Source of the DNA: an uncultured Thermoleophilia bacterium
GTDB lineage: Bacteria; Actinomycetota; Thermoleophilia; UBA2241
DNA length: 39,864 bases
Direction of reading: 5' to 3'
Assembly (NCBI GenBank): GCA_903927755.1
Contig: CAIYOD010000038.1
Span: forward strand, 1-39,864
Positions 6,386 to 14,373 of this stretch are shown piece after piece; within the stretch, counting starts at the first letter, position 1, and each line of letters begins with the position of its first letter. Under the pieces are notes generated by a model. The model made no database searches and was not told the origin of the DNA. It saw only the letters and a program-made list of their open reading frames with translations. Position numbers and translations under genes: made by a program.

Positions 6386-7009
6386 ATGAGCCTTCCGGGC
6401 AGTCCCAGCATCGGGACGCGCGTGAGGAGCCGGCTGGCCACACTGCGTCACTACCACGAGATCGCCGAAGTGGGCGAGATCGCCCGCCGGTACTTCGCCA
6501 TGAACGCTTTCGACGGCGTGCTCACTGCCATCGGCGTGCTGGTCGGCGGCTACCTCGGCGGCGTGGACAGCCCGCGCGCCATCTTCACCGTGGTGCTCAC
6601 CACCGCCGTCGGCATGGGCGTCTCCGGCTTCTACGGCTCCTACCTCGTCGAGCGCGCGGAACGCGGCAGGGCCATGCGCGAGCTCGAGGAGTCCACGCTC
6701 TCCAGCCTCCGGGGGTCCACCATCGCCTCGGCCTCGCGGTACGCGACCATCGTGATCGCCTTCGTCGACGGCGCCTCGCCGTTCGCGGCGGCGCTCATCG
6801 TCATGATCCCGTTCGCCTTCACGTCCGTCATCTCGATGCACACCGCGTACCTGCTCGCCGTCGCCGTCGGTCTGGTCGAGCTCTTCTTCCTCGGCGCGTT
6901 CCTCGGCGCGATCTCCAGGGAGCGGCTCTGGGTCTCCGGCCTGCGTCTCGTCTTCGCCGGGGCCATCGCTCTGGCGATCAGCCTGCTGCTCGGCGGGGGC
7001 ATCGGATGA
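6386..7009 (+). CDS. VIT1/CCC1-related membrane protein (TIGR00267 type)
   Basis: This 207-residue integral membrane protein starts with a soluble helix (YHEIAEVGEIARRYFAMNAFDGVLTAIGVLVGG), the hallmark of this group. It then has about five membrane segments. Between the second and third comes the charged amphipathic stretch SYLVERAERGRAMRELEEST. VIT1/CCC1 proteins carry Fe or Mn out of the cytosol; the TIGR00267 branch is not experimentally described as far as I know. The ATG at 6386 has only a weak ribosome-binding site (GGTGAG). The TGA overlaps the ATG of pcrA (ATGA), so the helicase gene is coupled to it. The role with DUF211 is likely metal homeostasis, but this rests on family relation and adjacency only. 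Confidence 0.78.
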   Translation: MSLPGSPSIGTRVRSRLATLRHYHEIAEVGEIARRYFAMNAFDGVLTAIGVLVGGYLGGVDSPRAIFTVVLTTAVGMGVSGFYGSYLVERAERGRAMRELEESTLSSLRGSTIASASRYATIVIAFVDGASPFAAALIVMIPFAFTSVISMHTAYLLAVAVGLVELFFLGAFLGAISRERLWVSGLRLVFAGAIALAISLLLGGGIG

Positions 7010-9336
7010 CGCCGGGCGGCCGGACCGGAAAGCAGGCCGAGCACCCGCTGCTCGCCGGCCTCAACGAGGAGCAGCGCAAGGCCGTCACGCATGTGGACGG
7101 TCCACTGCTCATCCTCGCCGGCGCCGGCTCGGGCAAGACGCGCGTGCTCACACACCGCGTCGCCTGGTTGCTGCAGGTCGAGCACGTGCGCCCCGACGAG
7201 GTGGTGGCCATCACCTTCACCAACAAGGCCGCCGGCGAGATGAAGGAGCGCATCGAGGGCCTCGTGGGACCCGTGGCGCGCACCATGTGGATCAGCACCT
7301 TCCACAGCATGTGCGCGCGTCTCCTCCGCCGCGAGGCCCAGCGCATGGGCTACAAGAGCACGTTCACCATCCACGACGAGGACGACCGCCGCCGACTCAT
7401 CAAGCGCTGCATGGAGGAGCTGAACGTCGACCCCAAGCGGTATCCGCCGGAGTCGATCAGCCGCCAGATCAGCGACGCCAAGAACCAGCTGCTGGGGCCC
7501 GCCCAGTTCCGCGAGAAGGGCGGGCGCTTCGCGCAGATCGCGGCCGACGTCTACGAGCTCTACGAGAAGCGCCACGCCGAGATGAACGCGATGGACTTCG
7601 ACGACCTGCTCATGAAGACCGTCGAGCTGCTCGAGGGCTATCCCGACCGCCTCGAGCACTACCAGCAGGCGTTCCGCTTCGTGCTCGTGGACGAGTACCA
7701 GGACACCAACCACGCCCAATACCGCCTCGCCAACCTGCTCGCCGGCGGGCACGGCAACCTCGCCGTGGTGGGTGACGACGACCAGAGCATCTACTCGTGG
7801 CGCGGCGCCGACGTCCGCAACATCCTCGAGTTCGAGCGCGACCACCCGGACGCGGAGGTCATCCGCCTGGAGCAGAACTACCGCTCCACGCAGAAGATCC
7901 TCGACGCGGCCAACGCGGTGGTCACCCACAATCGCAAGCGCAAAGGCAAGAATCTCTGGACCCCGAGAGGCGAGGGCGCGCTCGTCCAGGTCGTGGAGGT
8001 CAGCGACGAGCGCGCCGAAGCTCAGTTCGTGGCCAGCGAGGTGCAGAAGCTGCTCGAGGGCGAGGCCAAGGGAGCCGAGCGCGCCTACCGGCCGGACGAG
8101 GTGTGCGTCCTGTACCGCACCAACGCGCAGAGCCGCGTGCTCGAGGAGCAGTTCGGACGCTACGCGATCGCCTACCGGGTGATCGGCGGGCCCAAGTTCT
8201 ACGAGCGCGCCGAGATCCGCGACCTCATCGCCTACCTCACGATCCTCGTGAACCCGGACGACACGCAGCGGCTGCTGCGCATCGTGAACACGCCCAAGCG
8301 CGGCATCGGCGCCACCAGCCTGCAGCGCCTGCAGGCGCACGCGGCCAGCGTGGGGGAGAGCCTCTGGACGACGCTCCGCGACGCCGACGACGTCCCGGGC
8401 CTTTCGCCGGGCGCCACGAACGGCCTGCTGGCCTTCGCCAGGATCCTCGAAGGCCTGCAGGCAACGCAGGCCGGCCGACCGGTGGCCGAAGTCGTGCGCA
8501 GCGTCATCGACGAGACCGGCTACGAGGCCGCCCTCGCCTCTCAGAAGACGCTCGAGTCCGAGGGCCGGCTGGAGAACATCGAGGAGTTCGTCGGCGTGGC
8601 CGGCGAGTACGACAAGCGCTCCGAGGAGCCCAGCCTCGACGGATTCCTCCAGGAGATCTCGCTGTACAGCGACAGCGACGCGCTCGCCGACACCAGCTCC
8701 CTGCTCACGCTCATGACGCTGCACAACGCCAAGGGCCTCGAGTTCCCGGTGGTCTTCATCGCCGGGATGGAGGAGGGCGTGTTCCCGCACCAGCGCTCGC
8801 TGGACGAGCAGAACGTGGAAGAAGAGCGGCGGCTCGCCTACGTCGGCATCACGCGCGCGATGGACCGGCTGTATCTCGTGCACGCGCGCGCAAGGACCCT
8901 CTGGGGCGCGGCGCAGTACAACATCCCGTCGCGCTTCCTGGACGAGATCCCCTCTGAGCTCACGGAGCGGCAGACGATCGGCGGTCGCTCGACCAGCTGG
9001 GACTCAGGCGGAGGCCGCGGCGGCGGAGGGGGCTGGGGCGGAGAGATGTGGAGCCGCGGCCGCCGTGCCGGTGGCCCGCGCGACGACGAAGACGGCGACT
9101 ACGAGACGCTCGGCAGCGGACGCCGCATCACCGGGCTCGAGAAGAAGAGGGGGCTCGACGAGGAGGTCGTGGAGCAGTTCTTCGCCCCCGGCGATCGCGT
9201 GCTGCACGCCACCCTGGGCGAGGGCACGGTGCTGGGCATGCAGAGCGGCGGCATCGTGCTCATCCGCTTCGAGAACGACGGCTCCGAGCGCCGCCTCATG
9301 GCGAGTGTGGCTCCGCTCAAGAAGCTGCGCGGCTAA
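7006..9336 (+). CDS. pcrA: ATP-dependent DNA helicase PcrA/UvrD
   Basis: This 776-residue SF1A 3'-5' helicase acts in nucleotide excision repair and clearing of replication and transcription blocks. Visible motifs in order: Q motif (LNEEQRKAV), Walker A GAGSGKT near 38, DEYQDTN (Walker B), VGDDDQSIYSWRGAD, NYRST, and TLHNAKGLEFPVVFIAGMEEG with the VGITRA motif VI. After about residue 665 comes a glycine-rich linker (GGGRGGGGGWGG). A C-terminal Tudor-like module follows (GDRVLHATLGEGTVLGM...VRFENDG-like), the part that binds RNA polymerase in PcrA. Length is normal for actinobacterial PcrA/UvrD1. It overlaps the preceding membrane gene by four bases, so it shares that transcript although the functions differ. 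Confidence 0.95.
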   Translation: MTPGGRTGKQAEHPLLAGLNEEQRKAVTHVDGPLLILAGAGSGKTRVLTHRVAWLLQVEHVRPDEVVAITFTNKAAGEMKERIEGLVGPVARTMWISTFHSMCARLLRREAQRMGYKSTFTIHDEDDRRRLIKRCMEELNVDPKRYPPESISRQISDAKNQLLGPAQFREKGGRFAQIAADVYELYEKRHAEMNAMDFDDLLMKTVELLEGYPDRLEHYQQAFRFVLVDEYQDTNHAQYRLANLLAGGHGNLAVVGDDDQSIYSWRGADVRNILEFERDHPDAEVIRLEQNYRSTQKILDAANAVVTHNRKRKGKNLWTPRGEGALVQVVEVSDERAEAQFVASEVQKLLEGEAKGAERAYRPDEVCVLYRTNAQSRVLEEQFGRYAIAYRVIGGPKFYERAEIRDLIAYLTILVNPDDTQRLLRIVNTPKRGIGATSLQRLQAHAASVGESLWTTLRDADDVPGLSPGATNGLLAFARILEGLQATQAGRPVAEVVRSVIDETGYEAALASQKTLESEGRLENIEEFVGVAGEYDKRSEEPSLDGFLQEISLYSDSDALADTSSLLTLMTLHNAKGLEFPVVFIAGMEEGVFPHQRSLDEQNVEEERRLAYVGITRAMDRLYLVHARARTLWGAAQYNIPSRFLDEIPSELTERQTIGGRSTSWDSGGGRGGGGGWGGEMWSRGRRAGGPRDDEDGDYETLGSGRRITGLEKKRGLDEEVVEQFFAPGDRVLHATLGEGTVLGMQSGGIVLIRFENDGSERRLMASVAPLKKLRG

Positions 9337-9425
9337 CCCGCCGACCAGTCTTCCACGGTGATGCCGCGGAACAGCTCGAAGTGACGCAGGTTCATCGTCA
9401 CCAGAGTCAGGTCGTTGACGGCCGC
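9333..9425 (-). pseudogene. C-terminal remnant of a VapC-type (PIN) toxin
   Basis: The reverse strand encodes AAVNDLTLVTMNLRHFEL, then FRGITVEDWSAG and a TAG. This matches the end of VapC toxins (LTLVT-N-RHF then a hydrophobic-V-DW ending), including the conserved last active-site region. Everything upstream is missing: a TGA at 9438-9440, which is the stop of the lipoprotein gene, lies in the same frame. No antitoxin gene is present. The remnant abuts the pcrA stop, with its TAG overlapping the TAA. It appears to be what was left after deletion of a toxin-antitoxin module at this point. It is too short to be functional. Confidence 0.65.
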
Positions 9426-9437
9426 CGGCCCGCACCG

Positions 9438-9977
9438 TCACGGTCCGGTGCCGCTGTCCCACATCTGCCAGGTCCCGTCGGACATGCGCACGACGTGCTC
9501 GAACAGCTGGTGCTCGCCCTGGTCGCCCCAGAGGACGGGTTCGGACGGGTGCTGCTCGATCCAGACGTCGACGGCGAACTCGATGGTCGCGCTCTCGGCC
9601 GGGCCGCGGCCGACCGAGTCGGGCACGACCCCGACGAAGCGGGCGGCTGCGATCCCGTCCTGCTCGTCGCTCCACTGCAGGAGGGGCGACCCGGGCGCGA
9701 CCACAGTGGCCTGCGCCTCGGCGAGCTTGCCCTCGCCCACCAGGGTCCAGAAGCGCCTTACCGCGTCCACAGCGCCTGCGGGTGGCGCACCGCTGGTGAT
9801 CTGCGGCGACGCCACCGGCGTGGGCGACGGGCTCGCGGAGGCGGACGCTGCGCCGCCGGACGAGCCGCCGCAGGCGGCGAGCAGGGCGGCGCAGGCCAGC
9901 GCCGCGAGGACCATGAGGCTCGCCGCGCTCAGCGCGCGCTGCGCACCGACGTGACCGGGATGGTGACGCTCGCTCAC
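9438..9977 (-). CDS. Putative lipoprotein, NTF2-like fold possible
   Basis: This 179-residue reverse-strand protein has a basic start, a hydrophobic segment (LMVLAALACAALLAAC) and a lipobox with the cysteine at residue 36. A Ser/Ala/Pro linker (SGGAASASASPSPTP) follows. The remaining roughly 110 residues begin AVDAVRRFWTLVGEGKLAEA and end in a WQMWDSGTG-type strand. This is the pattern of DUF4878/NTF2-like extracytoplasmic domains. GTG at 9977 is chosen because a GGAGGAGG ribosome-binding site lies about six bases before it. It diverges from the crotonase gene. Location on the outer membrane face is well supported; function is unknown. Confidence 0.7.
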   Translation of the reverse strand: MSERHHPGHVGAQRALSAASLMVLAALACAALLAACGGSSGGAASASASPSPTPVASPQITSGAPPAGAVDAVRRFWTLVGEGKLAEAQATVVAPGSPLLQWSDEQDGIAAARFVGVVPDSVGRGPAESATIEFAVDVWIEQHPSEPVLWGDQGEHQLFEHVVRMSDGTWQMWDSGTGP

Positions 9978-10162
9978 TGACGACCTCCTCCTGTGACTGA
10001 TGCGCCCTCACGAACCTCATCACAGGCTCGCCGCTCTGTACAGGGTGACGATCGGCGGTGGAGGTTCACGACGCCCGGGCGTTCCCGTGCGGGACGGCCG
10101 CCGACGTCCCTGCGATAGAGTTGGGGCAGCCAGTCCTGTCCCATGGTCCGAGGAGGGTCTCC

Positions 10163-10936
10163 ATGGCCGTCGAGGTCACTCGCGAGGGCGCCGTCGCCGT
10201 CGTCACCGTCAACCGCCCAGAGGCGCTCAACTCACTGAACTCAGAGACCAACGAGGCGCTGCTCGCCGCCGTGCGCGAGCTCTCACCGAACGACTCCGTC
10301 CACGCCGTCGTGCTCACCGGCGGCGGCGACAAGTCGTTCGTCGCCGGCGCCGACATCGCCGAGATGAGCTCGCTGACCGCGGAGCAGGCGCGCCGGTTCG
10401 GCGCGCTCGGCCAGGCGGTCATGAGCGGCATCGAGGCGGCCCCCCAGCCGTGGGTCGCCGCCGTCAACGGCTTCGCCCTCGGCGGCGGCTGTGAGCTGGC
10501 CCTCGCCTGCGACATCCGCCTGGCCGCCGAGAACGCCAAGTTCGGCCAGCCGGAGATCAATCTCGGCATAACTCCGGGGTTCGGCGGCACCCAGCGCCTG
10601 CCGCGCAACGTGGGGGAGGGGTGGGCCAAGTACCTGGTGCTGAGCGGGCGCATCATCCGCGCCGAAGAGGCGCTTCGCATCGGGCTCGTCCAGGCCGTGT
10701 TCCCGAAGGACGAGCTCATGACCCAGGCGATGAAGCTGGCCGAGGAGCTCGCCGGCAAGAGCCCGCTGGCGATGCGCTACTGCAAGGCCGCCGTCAACGC
10801 CGCCGCCGACACCGACCTGGCCACCGGCCAGGGGATCGAGCGGGACCTCTTCGCGCTCGCCTTCGCCACCGAGGACCAGACCGAGGGGATGGCTGCGTTC
10901 TTGGAGAAGCGGGCGCCGGAGTTCGGCGGCCGCTGA
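10163..10936 (+). CDS. Enoyl-CoA hydratase/isomerase (crotonase family)
   Basis: This 257-residue crotonase has the oxyanion-hole segment FVAGADIAEM near residues 59-68. Both catalytic glutamates are in place: one in GGGCELALACD and one in GQPEINLGITPGFGGTQRL. Having both supports hydration of 2-enoyl-CoA (crotonyl-CoA-type) rather than only isomerisation. Length is typical for a short-chain enzyme. An AGGAGGG ribosome-binding site (10151-10157) precedes the ATG at 10163, so the longer frame to 10058 is not used. TAGAGT at 10116 may be a -10, without a good -35. No other beta-oxidation or butyrate gene is nearby, so the pathway is open. It converges with the trehalose-phosphatase gene. Confidence 0.9.
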   Translation: MAVEVTREGAVAVVTVNRPEALNSLNSETNEALLAAVRELSPNDSVHAVVLTGGGDKSFVAGADIAEMSSLTAEQARRFGALGQAVMSGIEAAPQPWVAAVNGFALGGGCELALACDIRLAAENAKFGQPEINLGITPGFGGTQRLPRNVGEGWAKYLVLSGRIIRAEEALRIGLVQAVFPKDELMTQAMKLAEELAGKSPLAMRYCKAAVNAAADTDLATGQGIERDLFALAFATEDQTEGMAAFLEKRAPEFGGR

Positions 10937-10985
10937 CGCGGCCTGGTGGCCGCGGCGCCCGTCCGCGGCGCGGCAGCCGCCTGCG

Positions 10986-11828
10986 TCAGGCCGCGCCGAC
11001 CGCGGCCGCGAGCCGGGCGAGCACTGCGTGGACGCCCGGGGTGGCGCGCACCAGCACGTCGGCGGCTTCGGTCACCGGTCGCGGCGTCTCGTCCGTGACC
11101 GCCGCGACCGCCACCGTCGCGCGTCGCGCGTCCCTGTCGCCCCACTCGTGGATGGCGGCGAACGCGGTGATGTCCGTGAGGTCGTCGCCGCAGCCCATGG
11201 CGGAGAAGTAGTCGCCGGCGGTCAGCAGGCGGCGCACGGCGGTCCCCTTGTTGAACGGCAGCGGCGGCCGCACCTCGAAGGCGAAGTGGCCGGTGGCGAT
11301 GGCGAGGCCGCGCTCTCTGGCGGGCTCGATGACGCGCGCGAGGATCTGGTGGCGCGTGGCCGCCGCGTCCTCCGCCAGCCGATAGTGCACGGCGAGCACG
11401 GTCCGCTTGTCCTCGATCACGACGCCGAGCGCCTCGCAGTCGAGGTCTCTTGCCGCCGCTTCCGCGACCTCGTGGATGGCGCCCACGTACCGCTCCGCCT
11501 GCGGCTCGACGCTGAGGGAGCCGTCGGCGGCTCTCGTCTCGAGACCGTGCGTACCGATGTAGGCCGCCCCCTCGAGGGGGATCATGCGGCGGCCGTCGTC
11601 GAGCGACCGGCCGGTCACGAACGCGACCAGGCCGATCTTGTCGACCAGGGCCTCGAGGACCTCGCGGAACGCCGGGGGGACGTGAGCGTCGGACGGACGT
11701 GGGGCGATCGGCGAGATCGTCCCGTCGATGTCGCAGAGGAGCGCAACGGCCGCCGGAGCTCCGGCCGCGGCGACCACGAACGCATCCAGCGACTCCTGCC
11801 CGCTGACGATCGGCGACCCAGCCTCCAA
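10986..11828 (-). CDS. otsB: Trehalose-6-phosphate phosphatase (HAD family)
   Basis: This 280-residue reverse-strand HAD phosphatase shows the motif DIDGTISPI with the nucleophilic aspartate. Further motifs are VTGRSLDD (motif II region), IEDKRTVLAVHYR, and the C-terminal FNKGTAVRRLL and GCGDDLTD (motif IV). These together mark OtsB, which removes phosphate from trehalose-6-phosphate. The frame can be opened up to 12002, but the upstream part runs over the divergent promoter and gene. A TTG at 11828 with GGGAGG about six bases before it is the likely start. No otsA or other trehalose gene is in the window. Trehalose would serve in stress protection. The enzyme call is good; the start is less certain. 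Confidence 0.84.
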   Translation of the reverse strand: MEAGSPIVSGQESLDAFVVAAAGAPAAVALLCDIDGTISPIAPRPSDAHVPPAFREVLEALVDKIGLVAFVTGRSLDDGRRMIPLEGAAYIGTHGLETRAADGSLSVEPQAERYVGAIHEVAEAAARDLDCEALGVVIEDKRTVLAVHYRLAEDAAATRHQILARVIEPARERGLAIATGHFAFEVRPPLPFNKGTAVRRLLTAGDYFSAMGCGDDLTDITAFAAIHEWGDRDARRATVAVAAVTDETPRPVTEAADVLVRATPGVHAVLARLAAAVGAA

Positions 11829-11902
11829 CCCGCCCTCCCATCTCGCTCGCCGACAGCGTACCCGCTGCGGTCGGCGGCGAAGCTCGCCGCGGGCCGTTCC
11901 CG

Positions 11903-11929
11903 TCAAGTTCCCCGGCCCGGTGCCGATAC
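11903..11929 (+). promoter_or_regulatory. Sigma-28 (FliA/SigD/WhiG)-like promoter
   Basis: TCAAGTTC (11903-11910), an 11-base spacer, then GCCGATAC (11922-11929). The flagellar sigma-28 consensus is TAAAGTTT-N11-GCCGATAA, so spacing is exact and 13 of 16 positions match. Transcription would start near 11936, just before the ATG at 11944. It lies between divergent otsB and the unknown gene and points to the latter. Confidence 0.6.
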
Positions 11930-11943
11930 CCGGGGTGAGAGAG

Positions 11944-12612
11944 ATGAGCGACCTGCCCGACACCACCAGCCCGTCCCTGCCAGGAGGGAAGCCCCGCGAC
12001 ATGCGCGCGGACCCCTACCTGAAGTCGATGCTGCTCGGCCTCATCGAGGACAGCTACCTGCACACGGGCACGTTCACCCAGTTCGCCGCCGAGGTGCTGC
12101 AGGTCATCGCCTACGCGGTCACCGTGCCGGTGGCGTTCACCGAGGGGTTCCTCAAGGCGTATCTCTCCATCGACCGCGTCGTCGAGGACGACGACGGGCG
12201 CATCAAGATCATCCCCAAGGCCGGCGCGAGCATCGAGGACATGATCCGCGATGTGGACGAGATCACCGCGCAGGTGGATCCGGGAGCGGTGTTCAACCCC
12301 GTCGTGCGCGCCAAACTGGACGCCGTGCACCAGACGTCGAGCAAGGCGATGAAGTGGGACCTCAACACGCTCTCGCAGATGGACGACGGACAGCTCATGG
12401 GGGTGCTTCGCGAGATGCAGGCCGAGTCCGAGGCCGCGCCCGAGCCCGGGGAGAGCGACGACGAGGCCACCGACTACGTGCGCGCCAAGATCGCCACGAT
12501 CCGGCGCAACGTGCGCCAGTTCCAGACGCGGCATCCGTCCGACGCCGTCGAGGAGCTTGACGTCGTCGGTGAGCCGCCCGCCGGCGGCGCAACGGACACA
12601 GACCAGATCTGA
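11944..12612 (+). CDS. Unknown protein behind a sigma-28-like promoter
   Basis: This 222-residue protein is not one I recognise. Residues 1-20 are polar (MSDLPDTTSPSLPGGKPRDM). Residues 24-62 are mostly hydrophobic to amphipathic (YLKSMLLGLIEDSYLHTG, then VLQVIAYAVTVPVAFTEGFL), perhaps membrane-associated. The middle is charged (IKIIPKAGASIEDMIRDVDE) and the C-terminal third is acidic and probably disordered. Two starts are possible: ATG at 11944, nearly leaderless if the promoter is right, or ATG at 12001 with AGGAGGG at 11982-11988 twelve bases before it. The promoter suggests expression with motility, chemotaxis or development genes. No flagellar gene is in the window, so the link is only through the promoter. 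Confidence 0.72.
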   Translation: MSDLPDTTSPSLPGGKPRDMRADPYLKSMLLGLIEDSYLHTGTFTQFAAEVLQVIAYAVTVPVAFTEGFLKAYLSIDRVVEDDDGRIKIIPKAGASIEDMIRDVDEITAQVDPGAVFNPVVRAKLDAVHQTSSKAMKWDLNTLSQMDDGQLMGVLREMQAESEAAPEPGESDDEATDYVRAKIATIRRNVRQFQTRHPSDAVEELDVVGEPPAGGATDTDQI

Positions 12613-12688
12613 AGGCCCGCGGCCGGCGCTCTGTCCTGCTTCCCTGCCATGGGGTAGCATGAGCTCGCTGGATACCAGGGGGCACCTC

Positions 12689-13603
12689 GTGCAGCACTTC
12701 TCCGACAGACTGGCCACGGCCATCCGCGCGCGACGCAGCGTCGTGTGCGTCGGCCTTGACCCCGTCCTCGAGCGCATGCCGCGCGAGCTCGTGGAGAAGT
12801 ACCGGCCGCAGGCGGCCGAGCTCGGCGAGGAGGCGGCCGTCGCCGCCTGCTTCCAGGAGTTCTGCAGCGGCGTCATCGACGCCGTCGCCGACGTCGCCGC
12901 CTGCGTCAAGCCGCAGGCGGCCTTCTTCGAGCAGTACGGCGCCGCCGGCTGGCGCGCCCTGGGCGCGGTCATCAGGTGCGCGCATGAATACGACCTGCCG
13001 GTGATCCTCGACGTCAAGCGCGGCGACATCGCCTCGACGGGCGCAGCCTACGGGCACGCCGCGTTCGGCGGCGCCGCCGGCTTCGCCGCCCCGGCCGCCG
13101 GCATCGGCGCCGACGCGATCACGGCGAGCCCCTACCTCGGCGACGACTCGCTCGCCCCGCTGGTGGAGCACTGCGCCGCCGGTCGTGGCGTCTTCATCCT
13201 CACGCGCACGAGCAACCCCGGCGCGGCCCTGCTGCAGGAGGTCGAGGTGGACGGGCGGCCGCTGTTCCTGCGCGTCGCCGACCTCGTGCGCGAACTGGGC
13301 GCCCCGCACATCGGAGAATCCGGGTACAGCGACGTCGGCGCCGTCGCCGGCGCGACCGCGCCGGCGCAGCTCCGTCAGGTCCGTGAGGCCCTGCCGAACG
13401 CCTTTCTGCTGGTGCCGGGCTACGGCGCCCAGGGCGGCAGCGCGGAGGCCCTCGCGGGCATCGCCGCCGGTGACGCGGCCGGGTTCGTGGTGAACGCCTC
13501 CCGCTCCATCATCTTCGCCTGGCAGGACGCCGGAGGGGACTATCGAAGGGCTGCGGCCACCGCCGCCGAATCTATGCGCAGCGACCTCCAGGAAAGCCTG
13601 TGA
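12689..13603 (+). CDS. pyrF: Orotidine 5'-phosphate decarboxylase (type 2)
   Basis: This 304-residue enzyme makes UMP from OMP in the last step of pyrimidine synthesis. The family signature LDVKRGDIASTGAAY contains the catalytic Asp-x-Lys..Asp set. VVCVGLDPVLERMP at the start and the phosphate-gripping FLLVPGYGAQGG and VVNASRSI regions match the longer type 2 (TIGR02127-like) form found in actinobacteria. GTG at 12689 has AGGGGG six bases before it. An in-frame ATG at 12659 is less likely, because TAGCAT at 12655-12660 reads like a -10 that would start transcription after it. The LysM protein gene overlaps its stop (GTGA), so the two are coupled. Confidence 0.92.
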   Translation: MQHFSDRLATAIRARRSVVCVGLDPVLERMPRELVEKYRPQAAELGEEAAVAACFQEFCSGVIDAVADVAACVKPQAAFFEQYGAAGWRALGAVIRCAHEYDLPVILDVKRGDIASTGAAYGHAAFGGAAGFAAPAAGIGADAITASPYLGDDSLAPLVEHCAAGRGVFILTRTSNPGAALLQEVEVDGRPLFLRVADLVRELGAPHIGESGYSDVGAVAGATAPAQLRQVREALPNAFLLVPGYGAQGGSAEALAGIAAGDAAGFVVNASRSIIFAWQDAGGDYRRAAATAAESMRSDLQESL

Positions 13604-14187
13604 CCGACGAGAAACCAAAGAAGAGGACTCGGCGTCCTCGTCCCGTGCCCGCGGATGACGCGCCGCCGACCGGCGGCGTGGAGAATCCGGACGACGCCCT
13701 GCGACGCCTCGAGTCGATGGGCTCGGCGAAGCCTGCCGGCGGTGCTCCGGACGTCGCGCCGCTCCCGCCTGATCCGGTCGTCGATCCGTTCGAATCACCG
13801 CCTCCCAGCCGGCCGCAGCGCCCCATGGGATCGTCGCAGCGCACGCCGCGCTCTCGTCCCCGGCCCGCGGCGGGCCCCAGGTCCACGCGCGTCGCCGCGC
13901 GCATTGCGGCGCCCGTCGTGTTCCTCATCGCCGTCATCGCCCTCGTCGGCATCGTCGTCCAATCGGGCGTGATGAGCTCCGACGAGCCCACGCCGACCCC
14001 CACGGCAAATGCCACCAAGGCCGGCGGCGCCACCAAGGCCACCAAGAAGTACGTGGTCAAGAGCGGCGACTCGCTCTCGAGCATCGCCGTCCGCTTCAAC
14101 ACCTCGACCGCCGAACTGCAGACGCTCAATCCCGACATGGGCAACACGCTCGTCGTCGGGACGAGGATCGTCGTTCCCAACCAGTAG
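13600..14187 (+). CDS. Single-pass membrane protein with extracellular LysM domain
   Basis: This 195-residue protein has a basic, proline-rich cytoplasmic tail of about 105 residues beginning KPKKRTRRPRP. One membrane segment follows (VVFLIAVIALVGIVV, about 108-124), then a Thr/Ala linker and a LysM domain from about 150 to the end. The LysM starts KYVVKSGDSLSSIAVRFN and ends VVGTRIVVPN. LysM binds N-acetylglucosamine in peptidoglycan, so this protein likely ties the membrane to the wall. No catalytic domain is present. Its GTG overlaps the pyrF stop, and it stands directly before the mraZ promoter. The position next to the division cluster and the basic tail, like those of FtsI and FtsW here, suggest a wall-synthesis or division accessory; this is inference. 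Confidence 0.85.
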   Translation: MTDEKPKKRTRRPRPVPADDAPPTGGVENPDDALRRLESMGSAKPAGGAPDVAPLPPDPVVDPFESPPPSRPQRPMGSSQRTPRSRPRPAAGPRSTRVAARIAAPVVFLIAVIALVGIVVQSGVMSSDEPTPTPTANATKAGGATKATKKYVVKSGDSLSSIAVRFNTSTAELQTLNPDMGNTLVVGTRIVVPNQ

Positions 14188-14196
14188 CCTGAGGGC

Positions 14197-14216
14197 GCCG
14201 GCGTCCGCACGCCGGC
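14197..14216 (+). terminator. Hairpin after the LysM gene
   Basis: GCCGGCGT (14197-14204) pairs with ACGCCGGC (14209-14216) across CCGC, nine bases after the stop codon. There is no T-run. It probably ends the pyrF-LysM transcript before the mraZ promoter. Confidence 0.45.
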
Positions 14217-14373
14217 CGGCGCTCCGCTCACCCCACTCGCCCCCACCGCCGCCGTTGGCGCTGCGCAGGGCATCTCCGAGCCACTCTGTCCCCCTCCGTT
14301 TCCCGGCCCCCTGACTTCATCGCGCCGTGGTCGTGGCGTGCCCCGACGGCGGCCCAACGAGCCTGTGGTGTCG

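Noticed and set aside
11829-12002. Extension of otsB to an upstream start
   Set aside because: It would cover the divergent sigma-28-like promoter and the start of the neighbouring gene, and adds only low-complexity Arg/Gly residues not found in OtsB.
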